Shown piece after piece: positions 11,001 through 21,338 of a stretch of 64,000 nt of DNA. Numbering within the stretch: the first letter of the stretch is position 1; each line of letters starts with the position of its first letter. Location of the stretch: contig JAEVLN010000002.1 of assembly GCA_018350325.1 (NCBI GenBank), forward strand, positions 4,139,752-4,203,751. The letters run 5' to 3'. The stretch is from Globodera rostochiensis (taxonomy: Eukaryota; Nematoda; Chromadorea; Rhabditida; Heteroderidae). The notes under the pieces were generated by a model that was not told where the DNA came from, did no database searches, and was given only the letters and a program-made list of their open reading frames with translations. The translations under genes were made by a program, and so were the position numbers.

Positions 11001-14000
11001 GTGCCACGGCCGTTCATGAATCAGAATTGCAGCGGCGAGATTTCGAAGGTGCTCAAAGTTAAGAATTGGCGTAATTATACCAGGATTCCCAGCCTATAAA
11101 GTCTAGGCGGTTAAAGGACAAATTTGTTGATTTCCAAGGACACAACGGTCAAAAAAAATGAAATCCAAGGACCCTCAAAACTTGATTTCTAAAAGGACAA
11201 ATTTGTTGATTTCCAAGGACACACCGGTCAAAAAAAATGAAATCCAAGGACCCTCAAAACTTGATTTCTAAAAGGACAAATTTGTTGATTTCCAAGGACA
11301 CAACGGTCAAAAATTTATGAAATCCAAGGACCCTCAAAACTTGATTTCTAAAAGGACAAATTTGTTGATTTCCAAGGACACAACGGTCAAAAAAAATGAA
11401 ATCCAAGGACCCTCAAAACTTGATTTCTAAAAGGACAAATTTGTTGATTTCCAAGGACACAACGGTCAAAAATTTATGAAATCCAAGTACCCTCAAAACT
11501 TGATTTCTAAAAGGACAAATTTGTTGATTTCCAAGGACACAACGGTCGAAAAATTTATGAAATCCAAGGACACTCAAAACTTGATTTCTAAAAGGACAAA
11601 TTTGTTGATTTCCAAGGACACAACGGTCGAAAAATTTATGAAATCCAAGGACCCTCAAAACATTTCTAGAAGGACAATTAGTTTGAAAAAAAAGAATGTT
11701 CATTATCATATTTTGATATTTGCTAAAATTTTTCAAAGGTTTTATCCTGCGCAATGCCTCAAGTGGACGACAGCGATTGTTGCATCGAAATGCGGGTAAT
11801 GTAAATGAATGAAGTTTTGTAATTTAATTATTTTTTAGTTGCCGGCACAATGCCTTTATTTGTGCGATTTCCGGGAAACTCCAAGCAATCTTTTGCCACA
11901 CATTTGCCTAAATCACATTTCAACGGTCGAAGTACGAAAAAAGGGAGGGAACGATTAAAAATCGCCTGAAAATCGACATTTTAACGCAAAATATTAAATC
12001 ATTTTATAAAATTTCTTCAATATTTAAAAAAATTTCAAACAGACGAATTCCGTGAAATTGTTTAATTTGCACAAAATGTTTAGCAGTGCCGTCTCTTTGG
12101 CACCCAAAAACGGCCCAGCTCTGTGCGCAATTTGAAAGCCCAACTTTCTTCTTTGGCGGCAACCGACTCGGCCGCAGTCCCATTGCTTTTGTTACGTTGG
12201 GATGCCGCCGATCGTGCCGACAATTACTACGTTTACTGGCGAGGCAGAAATGACGCCGAATGGACCAACAAATCGGCGGCAAAGAACACGCAGCTTCACA
12301 TAAATGCCGCCAATGCTGTTGATGAGGTCCATTCCGACTTGGGGGGACTCGGTGATTGGTTGTGCCCTCCAAAACCCCATTATTATTGCCTAAGCCTGCT
12401 GTTATAAGCGGATATTTAAGACATGTCGTATTTCCTCTATTATACCCCGCGGGGCTTTATTCCTCAAACCCTCAAAAGGATGATGGACATTAAAGGGGGG
12501 GGGGGGGGGGTCTCAAATAGAGGGAATACGGTGTATACCTGACTGGACCTCGGGCCAGTTTTTGTTGAAGACTTTGTCTAGAGAAAGATTTAAGACGCGG
12601 AGAAAAAAGCCACCAAACGATCAGAGAATTTGGCAAAGCACTTAATTCCCTGATCAGGACCCTGGCTGATTAATTAATTCCCTGATCAGGACCCTGGCTG
12701 ATTAATTAATTCCCTGATCAGGACCCTGGCTGATTAATTAATTCCCTGATCAGGACCCTAGCTGATTGATTAATTCCCTGATCAGGACCCTAGCTGATTA
12801 ATTAATTCCCTGATCAGGACCCTGGCTGATTAATTAATTCCCTGATCAGGACCCTGGCTGATTAATTAATTCCCTGATCAGGACCCTGGCTGATTAATTA
12901 ATTCCCTGATCAGGACCCTAGCTGATTAATTAATTCCCTGGTCAGGACCCTGGCTGATTAATTAATTCCCTGATCAGGACCCTAGCTGATTGATTAATTC
13001 CCTGATCAGGACCCTAGCTGATTAATTAATTCCCTGATCAGGACCCTAGCTGATTAATTAATTCCCTGATCAGGACCCTGTCTGATTAATTAATTCCCTG
13101 GTCAGGACCCTGGCTGATTAATTAATTCCCTGATCAGGACCCTAGCTGATTAATTAATTCCCTGATCGGGACCCTAACTGATTGATTAATTCCCTGATCA
13201 GGACCCTGTCTGATTAATTAATTCCCAGGTCAGGACCCTGGCTGATTAATTAATTCCCTGATCAGGACCCTAGCTGATTGATTAATTCCTGATCAACCCT
13301 GGAAATGATTAATAATTTCCCTGATAGGACACTAGCTGAATTGATTTAATTTCTGATAAGGACCCTAAATGATTGATAATCCCTGATCCGGGACCCTGGC
13401 TGATTAATATCTGATTAGGACCCTAGCTGATTAATAATTCCCTGATCAGGACCCTGGCTGATTGAATTATCCTGATCGGACCCTAGCTGATAATTAATTC
13501 CCGGTCAGGACCCTGGTGATTAATAATCCTGATCAGGACCCTAGCTGATTGATAATTCCCTGATCAGGACACTAGCTGCTTAATTTTCCCTGATCAGGGC
13601 CATGGTATTATTAATTCCCTGATCAGGACCTGTCTGATAATTACCCTGGTCAGGACCCTGGCTTATTAATTAATTCCCTGATCAGGGAACTAGATGATTA
13701 AAATTTGATCAGGACCCTAGCTGATTAATTAATTCCCTGATCAGGACCCTAACTGATTGATTAATTCCCTGATCGGGACCCTAACTGATTGATTAATTCC
13801 CTGATCAGGACTCTAACTGATTGATTAATTCCCTGATCAGGACCCTAGCTGATTGATTAATTCCCTGATCAGGACCCTAACTGATTGATTAATTCCCTGA
13901 TCAGGACCCTAGCTGATTGATTAATTCCCTGATCAGGACCCTAACTGATTGATTAATTCCCTGATCAGGACCCTAGCTGATTGATTAATTCCCTGATCAG

Positions 14001-14290
14001 GACCCTAACTGATTAATTAATTCCCTGATCAGGACCCTAGCTGATTGATTAATTCCCTGATCAGGACCCTAACTGATTGATTAATTCCCTGATCAGGACC
14101 CTAGCTGATTGATTAATTCCCTGATCAGGACCCTAACTGATTGATTAATTCCCTGATCAGGACCCTAGCTGATTGATTAATTCCCTGATCAGGACCCTGT
14201 CTGAACCATTATTGTATTTAGGTGGTTGTCGTGGGGGCGAACATCTACGGACTTGGGCCAGCTCGTGCACTTAGTTTGAAGGCAAATTGA
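8010..14290 (+). CDS. Secreted DB-module / FN3 / Ig-domain protein (C. elegans C25G4.10-like)
   Basis: Multi-exon extracellular protein. Exons by frame and splice sites: about 8010-8160, 8234-8390, 8510-8594, 9016-9088, 9133-9295, 9426 to about 9536, 9898-9995, 10103-10206, 10264-10379, 10686-10783, 10838-10861, 10931-11048, 11739-11795, 11839-11931, 12043-12326, 14222-14290 (TGA). Domain order: hydrophobic signal-like segment (FLLAICVAL), first DB Cys module (CC...C...C, ending CFGLCRGEGG then CLQRGY), FN3 (SPSPPRN..., WEEPKF...LEPGTRYTAR), Ig-like (TDFGIWKCKA), second DB module, C-terminal FN3 (RADNYYVYWRG, then VVGANIYGLGPARAL). The 5' exon carrying the start codon, and the stretch between 9536 and 9898, are unresolved. 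The intron after 10379 uses a GC donor (GCG|GCGAGT). Exon 12043-12326 needs one extra base in the CCC run at 12114-12116 to stay in frame. Introns carry a 79-bp and a 32-bp tandem array. The C25G4.10 assignment is from memory of its architecture. Confidence 0.85.
8917..8958. other. Perfect 14-bp intronic hairpin
   Basis: AATTCGAGACTGAG at 8917-8930 and its exact reverse complement at 8945-8958 surround a 14-base loop, within the intron after exon 8510-8594 of the DB/FN3/Ig gene. The region around it (8870-8990) repeats the word GACTGAG/CTCAGTC, as the terminal tracts of other elements do. Confidence 0.8.
11113..11690. repeat. 79-bp tandem repeat inside an intron
   Basis: Seven full copies of a 79-81 bp unit starting AAAGGACAAATTTGTTGATT, plus a partial eighth ending near 11690. 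Unit starts: 11113, 11192, 11271, 11351, 11430, 11510, 11591. The word TCCAAGGAC occurs twice per unit. The array fills the intron between exons 10931-11048 and 11739-11795 of the DB/FN3/Ig gene. Confidence 0.95.
12427..12530. mobile_element. Small foldback element with poly(G) core
   Basis: CGTATTTCCTCTATT at 12427-12441 is inverted at 12516-12530 (AATAGAGGGAATACG). The roughly 74-base interior has a CCCCGCGGGG word and a G17-18 run. It lies in the last intron of the DB/FN3/Ig gene. No clear target duplication was seen. Confidence 0.55.
12637..14205. repeat. 32-bp tandem array filling the last intron of the DB/FN3/Ig gene
   Basis: About 49 copies of a 32-bp unit with core TTCCCTGATCAGGACCCTGG, then CTGATTAATTAA. 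The 5' copies mostly read CCTGGCTGATTAATTAA, and the 3' copies alternate CCTAGCTGATTGATTAA with CCTAACTGATTGATTAA, giving a 64-bp higher-order period at the 3' side. Copies between about 13288 and 13700 are degraded by small deletions and sit between clean blocks. The array ends 16 bases before the TTTAG acceptor of the final exon (14222). Confidence 0.96.
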
Positions 14291-15743
14291 CACAACAAAA
14301 ACATTAAGCAAAAGGTTGTCGTCACCCTCCCACCATTAGCCAGAGGATAGCGGGATCGGGGCTGTTAAAACCCGGCATTTTAAAAAATTGTTGAAAGCTC
14401 TGTCAAAAAACCGGGGCTACTAGAAAAAAAGATTTGTAAAAGTATAGCGGCATGGGCCTTTGATCACTGCAAAATTTTGAAAATTAGGGGTCCTAAAAAA
14501 GGAAATTTCAGTCCCGCTCTCCTCTACTGCTGAACAGAAATGAAATTCAATTTTTTGTTGTTAATATGCTGCTGCTGCACATTCTTTGCACATTTGAGAT
14601 TGTATCCGTCGATCTCATTTCCATTAAATGGTCATTTAAAATGTTTTTAGTTTGTTTATTAATTTTAATTGTTTTATTTAACTGTCCGTCGTTTATACAA
14701 AACAGAAATGAAACAATGTTTTTGTTCCCAATTCTCAGGGTATTTTTGAGGAGCTTAAACAAATTATGTAAAATAGCCCTGCTATTTCCTCCTCCTCCTC
14801 CGATACATTTGTTTGTGTCACTCCTTATTTTTTGCCCAATTGCAGAATTCCGAATCCCAATTTTATAGGGAATTTAAAGTCAAATAAATATTAGTTAAGT
14901 ATTAATTTGTCACTTCAAATGCCATACTTTTTAATTTGCTTGCAATTGGGCACTTTTATCTCAATCATTTGGTACAAATTCACTGAAATTAAATAAGCAT
15001 TTAATTAAATGTTGTTTAAATGATTAGTGCATAAAAAAGAATTGAAGTGCAAAAAGAGTTTACACAATTATTAATTAAATAAAATGCCAATTTTTATTAT
15101 TTATTTCTTTAATTTTGATATTTTAATAATAAATGTTTATGCTTAAACAGTTCACATTGTCAAACTGAATTTTGGTATCAGTTGCAAGGCGATGAAGAAA
15201 AATAATAAGCAGCACATTTCTGAAATCAATTATTATGTATTATAAAAATGTAATTGGTCTAAAAATTAAATTATTTAAAGTAATTGCCGGGGGGGAATGG
15301 AGGAGAGCATCGTGCACTTTTATTTAACATCAAAATTGAATGAGGCGGCGGTTGCATCCATTTTACGTGCCGTGTGCTTAATAATTCTAAATTCTGTATA
15401 ATCCCTATTCATTTTAAAAAGTGTTAAATACAATTTAAAAAGTTAATTATTCTTTTATTCAAACAAAAAAAAAATCCGCAAATTCAAAATAATCACGTTT
15501 AAATGAAATTAATTAATTAATTATTTCACTTTCTCTGGGAGGAAGATGCTCATTAAATTGAGAAATTTGGTGCTTTGATTCCTTCGTATTTTTGGATGCA
15601 AAATTGCTTGACACGAGGCTAATTGGTCGCCCATTTGTCGTAATTTGTGGGTCTAAATTAGGTAAATGTGTTTTTGTTTAAAATTAAATAGGGAAAAAAT
15701 GTTTTTGGTTTATTTTGACTTTGAAACAAACACTTTCATTTAT
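14291..15743. other. AT-rich intergenic DNA between convergent genes
   Basis: No gene was seen. This stretch holds the presumed 3' ends of the DB/FN3/Ig gene (+, ends 14290) and the Thr/Pro-rich gene (-, ends 15744). Short frames at 14547-14868 are AT-rich and hydrophobic, without splice support. Confidence 0.5.
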
Positions 15744-18700
15744 TTATTTACCCTCTAGGTTGACATTGTGAATTTGTTCCAGCAGATTGTTCTCGTCAAA
15801 TTGCATTCTGTCCACAAATAGTTCCATCGTTGCGTTATTTTCTTTTTCTGCCGTCGTCCCTTTCCCCTCATCAAACATTTTCGCATTTGTACTGCTCGTC
15901 GTCGTCGCTAACAAAATTGTCGTCATGTTGCTGCTGTTGCTGTCCGTTGTGAGCCCCGCCGATTGTTTCACTAAAATGGCTTTCAGAAATGTAATTTTAA
16001 GTCGGTCAGGATGACCGGAGTCCGTACCATCAATGAGTACGGCTGCTGTTGTTGTTGATGCCGTTGATATTGTTGTTGGCATTACTGACGGCGATATAAC
16101 TACAAAATTAATTAATTTTTATTAATTAATGTTTTTTAGTAAATTAAGTTTGATGAATTAGCTCAAAAATTGTTGTTTTACGTTGGTCCTTTACTTTTTG
16201 AACATTTTGAAAATGAATAACATATTTTTGCATGTTTTACATTTTTACGCCTAAAATTCCTTAACAAAAATGCCTTACGAAATTTCGCATATTTTTGGGG
16301 CTTCATACTATCATATTTAAATTTCTGTAAAGAATTCATTTAAAAAATAATAATCTATTTTAAATATAATATATATATATAAATATATATATAATCGACC
16401 GTTTATCTCGTTATTAATGTCATCAGCATTTTGTTGCCGCTGAGAAACTATTATTAACTTTGTTGTTTGAGCTGAACTTGACGGCGTTGTTGTTGTGCCA
16501 CCATTAATGGCCGTTGCAACTTCCGTATTCACTACCTTAAATTTGATAAACAGAACGCCAACAAATCAGAATTGCCCGTCCCTGCAGACCGATGTCGCCG
16601 GCACATTTGGAGCAGTATACGGTGGCGGTGTTGGAAGTTCCAATTGCGGTGGGCTCAAAGTTGAGGGGGGCGGTGGAGAAGGAGAAGGCTTCTCCGTAAC
16701 TGTTTTAATGTAAGGGCCCAATTCTTTCAATTTAAAAATTAAATTTCGAAACGAACCCCTTCTAACTGGCGGCGGTGCTGCTCTTTGAGTTGGAGGGCCT
16801 TGCAAAATTTGGGGATGTCCTCCTGCGCCATTCCCAGGCAACAAATCGGTGGTAACATTTTTAACATTTTGTCCAATCATCGTCGGCATTGTTGTTGTTG
16901 TTGTTATTGTTGTTGTTGGCACTTCTTTAAATTTATTTTTTATTTGATCGTTTAATTTTATTTGGAACTTTTTATGTTCCAAATGAATAATTTCCCTTTT
17001 CATTTCGATTTGTTAGAAAACAAAAAAAATTGCGCCTCCATAATTTATGTATCAATTACATCACACCTTTGGTTATCACTGTCACTATTTTTTGTTGCGT
17101 CGTTAGTGAACTTCTGGTGGTAGTTGTTATTGTAGAAGGACTTGTAGAAGTACTTGCAGGTAATGTTCGGCTGGTCAACAACGCCTGTTTTTTGTCGTTT
17201 ATATTTTTGTTTTTTCCCCAAATTTAGGTGGCACTTCTTAGTACCTATTTTGCAATATTTTGGACTTTTAAGCACCTATTTAGCTACCTATTTTAGAATT
17301 TTTAGCACCTAAAAATCCGGGCCCTAATTATAACCAATCGATCTTTGCCTGCCTAACATTGTATGGGGCCTGACCCCCCCCCCCCCCCGACACAACCGAA
17401 ATCCAATCCCTAACAAATCTTTTGGAGAACGCAAAATTCATTTCATCCATCAATTTTTGCCTACCCAACCAGACACGTTCACAACAATTCATCAGAGTCG
17501 AGAATCTTTTCTTGACCAACATACAACTTCCTAAAAATCGCAAACGCTCAAAAATTCGCGATCAGTTTTTGGAAGGTGCTCGAAATATTGCTTTTTATAT
17601 TCATCACCTCTGTTTGTGCCGTACTGTTATAATTATAACCGCGACCACCATCTTTATCGGCGTCTCCATTTTCCAAAATTGTTTTTGTGAGGCTTTCTGT
17701 AACGCTAATCGCTGACAACTCCTTGTTGATTACTGTAATTAGGATTAAGCGTCGCATATTCACACATAAAAATGAGTTAAAAAGCAACAAATTTTCTGTT
17801 TTTAGTTCATTTGCCTGCTTTTAGCATATTCAGTTGATCGGCTCTGTTTGATTGTTGTCGATCAGTGGAAAAGCGTTCGCCCTCCTCCTCAGGTTTTCTC
17901 AACAAATTCGTCTTCCAAAAGTCAAGCTTATGCGAAATTTCGCCAAGCCGTTGCTTCAAATTTTCAAAACTTTCGTCCACCGACGACCGCCGCTTCTCCG
18001 ACGCTTTGTTAACAAAGTCAATTTGTTGCTTTGGTGGGCTGTTAAACACGCCGAAATTTGCCTTTTTTGCGAAAAACGGTTTAAACAGCTGAAACGACGG
18101 GAAAAGTAAATGTCAGAAGATCGTTGATCACAAATTCCATTTTTGAACAGTTTTAATCAGGCTTATTTAAGCCAGATAATCAATCAATGAATAATCGGCT
18201 TTTATATCATTTAGCAATTATGAAATTTTCATGTTAAAATACAACTGAAATTTTCCCACCTTTAAAGGAACTTTTTGAGCGTCAATTGCAACTCCGTCCT
18301 TGTTGTTTGAACATTCATAACAACTGTCACAATTTTTGGCACATTCCTTAACATAAAAGCCCAATTGATTGATTGCAGTGATCCATTACGACTTTAGGCG
18401 CCTGATCTAGTCCTGATAGCGTGATCTAATCACGATCGGACCAGATAGGCAATATACTAATTAGGGATCTCATCAGAAATTAGAGTCACAATTAGGTATG
18501 TATGTCAAAGACTTGTGACTAGAGACCGGCCAGAAGGTTCGGTCGGTCTATTCGGTAAAGTACCAAAGCCTAAGTACCGAAAAAGCATCGGTACTTTCCC
18601 GTACCGTCCGATCTCTACTTGTGACAAGAAAAAGAAAGATTCAATTTACGCAGCAGCATCGCCGTGGGTACTGCTTGTTGTTGATGTTGTTGCTTCCACA

Positions 18701-19017
18701 TGGACCGTCGTCCATCGCGACTTTTTGCTCTCTTTTGTCACTTGCACTCTCTTTTCCCGGCTGTCCTTCTCTTTCTTCCTCCTCTTCTTCATTTCTTCCT
18801 CTTTCCGTTTCTTCCTCTTCCCCTGCACTTTCTTTCTCCTCTTCCGTCTTTCTATCGTTTTCACTATTTTGGTATTGGCCACATTCTGTTGATGCCGCTT
18901 CCTGACGCTGGACAAGCAATGCGGGAAGTTGAACCAGAATTGCTTTTGCCGCCGCTGCCACCAATTTGGGTGGGCCATTTTTGGAAGGCACTTTTAATTC
19001 GTCTGCTTCATTGAACT
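15744..19017 (-). CDS. Thr/Ser/Pro-rich protein of unknown function
   Basis: Seven minus-strand exons join with matching phases: 19017-18650, 18088-17815, 17732-17608, 17184-17067, 16924-16590, 16535-16400, 16099-15744 (TAA). They give about 569 residues, and the 5' end is open. In order: an Ala/Gly then Glu/Lys/Arg-rich acidic segment ending PRRCCC; a charged segment with likely helix (SFENLKQRLGEISHKLDF); a Thr/Ser stretch; a Pro-rich segment (SPSPPPPSTLSPP); more Thr-rich sequence; and a C-terminus ending LLEQIHNVNLEGK. The 18088-17815 exon ends at a GC donor (GCAG|GCAAAT), required for phase. Composition suggests a disordered or mucin-like protein, but no signal peptide or domain is visible and I do not recognise it. 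A candidate 5' exon at 19156 (MATILQIF) does not join in frame. The first intron contains a 98-bp hAT-type element. Confidence 0.7.
17813..17815 (-). promoter_or_regulatory. Non-canonical GC 5' splice site
   Basis: Exon end AAAGCAG is followed by GCAAATG rather than GT. Joining here to the ATTACAG| acceptor at 17732 preserves an open frame on both sides. Confidence 0.7.
18520..18617. mobile_element. 98-bp hAT-type MITE with intact 8-bp target duplication
   Basis: The element begins TAGAGACCGGCC and ends GGACGG(T)-type sequence in GTCCGATCTCTA, and is flanked by CTTGTGAC at 18512-18519 and 18618-18625. The interior repeats GGTCGGTC and (A)GTACCGAAAAAGCATCGGTAC, a self-complementary word. It sits in the first intron of the Thr/Pro-rich gene. 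Confidence 0.88.
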
Positions 19018-21338
19018 CTAAAAAAGATAGTTTAAATGCCCTTAATTAATGCCATTTTATTTCCTTTTTCTGAAATAATAAATATTCCCCCGGCTTTTTA
19101 TTTTACCGACCGCCGGTTAATAATCTTTCGCTGTCCGCAGAAAATTTGCAAAATGGTCGCCATAAAGTTGTTTCCGCTGCTGCTGCGTTTATTGTGCCGC
19201 CGGCTGTTGGCTGATGCCCTTTGTAAAGGCCGCCATTTGTTGGCCTTTAATTTTTAGGCTTAGCTTTTTATTAAATGATTTATATTTTTATCTTTTAAAT
19301 TAATTCATAAAATCTTTTTTGATATAAACACCTTAAGTTCAAATGATTAATGCAGCAACAAAGTTGGCCCGGGTTGCTTAAGTGACGTGTAAAGTAAATT
19401 AATATTTTTTAGATTTTTATGTAAATATTAATTAATTTGTTAACAAATAAACAATCAAAACTTATTTAATTAACCCACTTTTCCACTTAATTTATTACAT
19501 TAAATTTTATAAGTAATTAAAAACAGCAAAAAACTGACCCGCTGTAGAATAAAAACGAATTTCCAAATTTCTTAATTTTATTTTAATTTTAATTGCCCTT
19601 TTTTTAATCTTTACCGCAGTTAAAATTATGAGCACAATTTTCAGGGACAATAATTTGAAGTTGCACGAAATGCTGGCACATAACATAATAAAATTTGTTT
19701 AAAATACTTTAACAAAATTGACAAGTGTTAATTATATTGTAAATATTGTTAACAAAAAAGTTCATTTTTATATTGACGTAATGGGCCGAAGAATTATAAG
19801 TTTAAATTAGGGTTGACACCCCGACCCCAAAAACCCTCGACCCCCGACCCCGACAATTGCACCCCGACAACTCTAATTAATCCCCAATTCCAAAACCAGT
19901 CCCCGAACGTCTGAGTGCCAAGCTTATTGGAGTTAGCGGGATCGGGATTTATGGAAAACTCGGGATTAATAACCAAGATTGTTACCGTAAAATTAACATA
20001 GAGGCAGACTTCAAATCATTTTTAGATAGGAATTAATTATATTCTTTATTAAAAAGGCTGACCGTAATATTTAATTTATGTAATGCATGAAAACGCTGTT
20101 TCCGACAACCCAGTTACCAAAGTTCTGAATTTGCTAAGCAAATATTTGAAGATGAAAATAGGACGAGGGAACGGAACGGAACCTGTCTAATCTAAACACA
20201 TTTATTCGGAAGGAAAAGCGCAAAACAAATTTGGAAGGGACGGGTCAAAGTTTTTAATGCATTTAATGGCCAATTTAAAATGTTATTTCGAGAATTTTTT
20301 TTTTTTTAAAGCTTCAAATGTTTTCAGGGAAATGTTTTTGTAATTTATGTGAAACATTTTAATGTGTTTGTTTAAAATCACTTCTTCGTAATTCGAGTCT
20401 CGAACATTCCCAAAACAATCACCAAACTCTCGACCTTCGCAGGATGCCCGAAATAGTGCTGACAGAATTGGGCGTCGATTGCCGAGATTGTCCGTTCTTG
20501 AACCGCCCGCCCGCCAAATGATTTGTTTAAGCCACAGCAGTGACATATGGCACTCCCACTCCCGATCGACCAACTCAGTAGATCAGTCAGTCTTGGTGGT
20601 GGTGGTTGTGATCAATTTGATCGGTTGGAGGAATGCGATCGGATATTTGACGACGGGCGGCGACGGCGACGGCGTCGACGGAGGCGGCGGTTCTCTTTCC
20701 GCATTCGCTCAGATCACCGGCTGAGCTCAAGCCTAAGCACCCCAACCATCTGTGCTTTTGCTGCTTCTGCTGATTGATCCTCCCTCGCCTCGCCTTGCCT
20801 TAGCTTGACTTGGCCGGACGGTCGGCCAACCCAAAACTCGCTGTGCTCATCCCAAAAGCTCTTTATCCCCTGGGGGGAAGGGAGGGGCCGATCATTGAGT
20901 GGGTTGGGTTGGGTTGAGTGTTTGTTCTTAAAGCAGCAGCGAAAGTGGGGCAAAAACAATCGATCCGTACTCGCTTTTGCTTCTCCTCCTCTCCGTTCGT
21001 CTTCACTTCCTGCTTCTTCTGAAGTGTTAGCCCTCGACGTTTACAGACTTTGTTGTTAGTTTTAGAGAAAAAAAATCCGAGTAATCCGTTCGGGTCCCCA
21101 TTTTTCCATTCTTTTGTCTTGTTTCGGCATTCCGGCCTCGATATTAGGCCCTTTTTGGAGTTTCTGGCATATTAGCGGCGATTTCCAACCCGCAAATCGA
21201 TTTTTTTTTGCTAAATTCCAGATTTGATTAATGTTTATAAATTTTATTTTAATTAATTTTAGGATTCTCATTTTAATTTGATGATATTTAATCTTTATTA
21301 CTGGTTGAACTATTAGTAGACGCCCTTTTTCACTAACG
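19018..21338. other. Intergenic region between divergent genes, with repeat fragments
   Basis: No supported gene. 19807-19950 is an element fragment beginning TAGGGTTGACACCCCGACCCC with repeated CCCCGAC words. 20160-21060 contains Gly/Arg-coding low-complexity DNA (GGCGGCGACGGCGACGGCG at about 20655), without splice-consistent frames. This interval must hold the promoters of the minus gene ending 15744 and the plus gene starting 21339. Confidence 0.45.

Noticed and set aside
11413..11799. Reading frames on both strands across the 79-bp array
   Set aside because: Both are repeat translations located in an intron between phase-matched exons.
19036..19257. Possible first exon of the Thr/Pro-rich gene (MATILQIF..., minus strand)
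   Set aside because: Its donor phases do not join in frame to the exon at 19017. It could not be supported.
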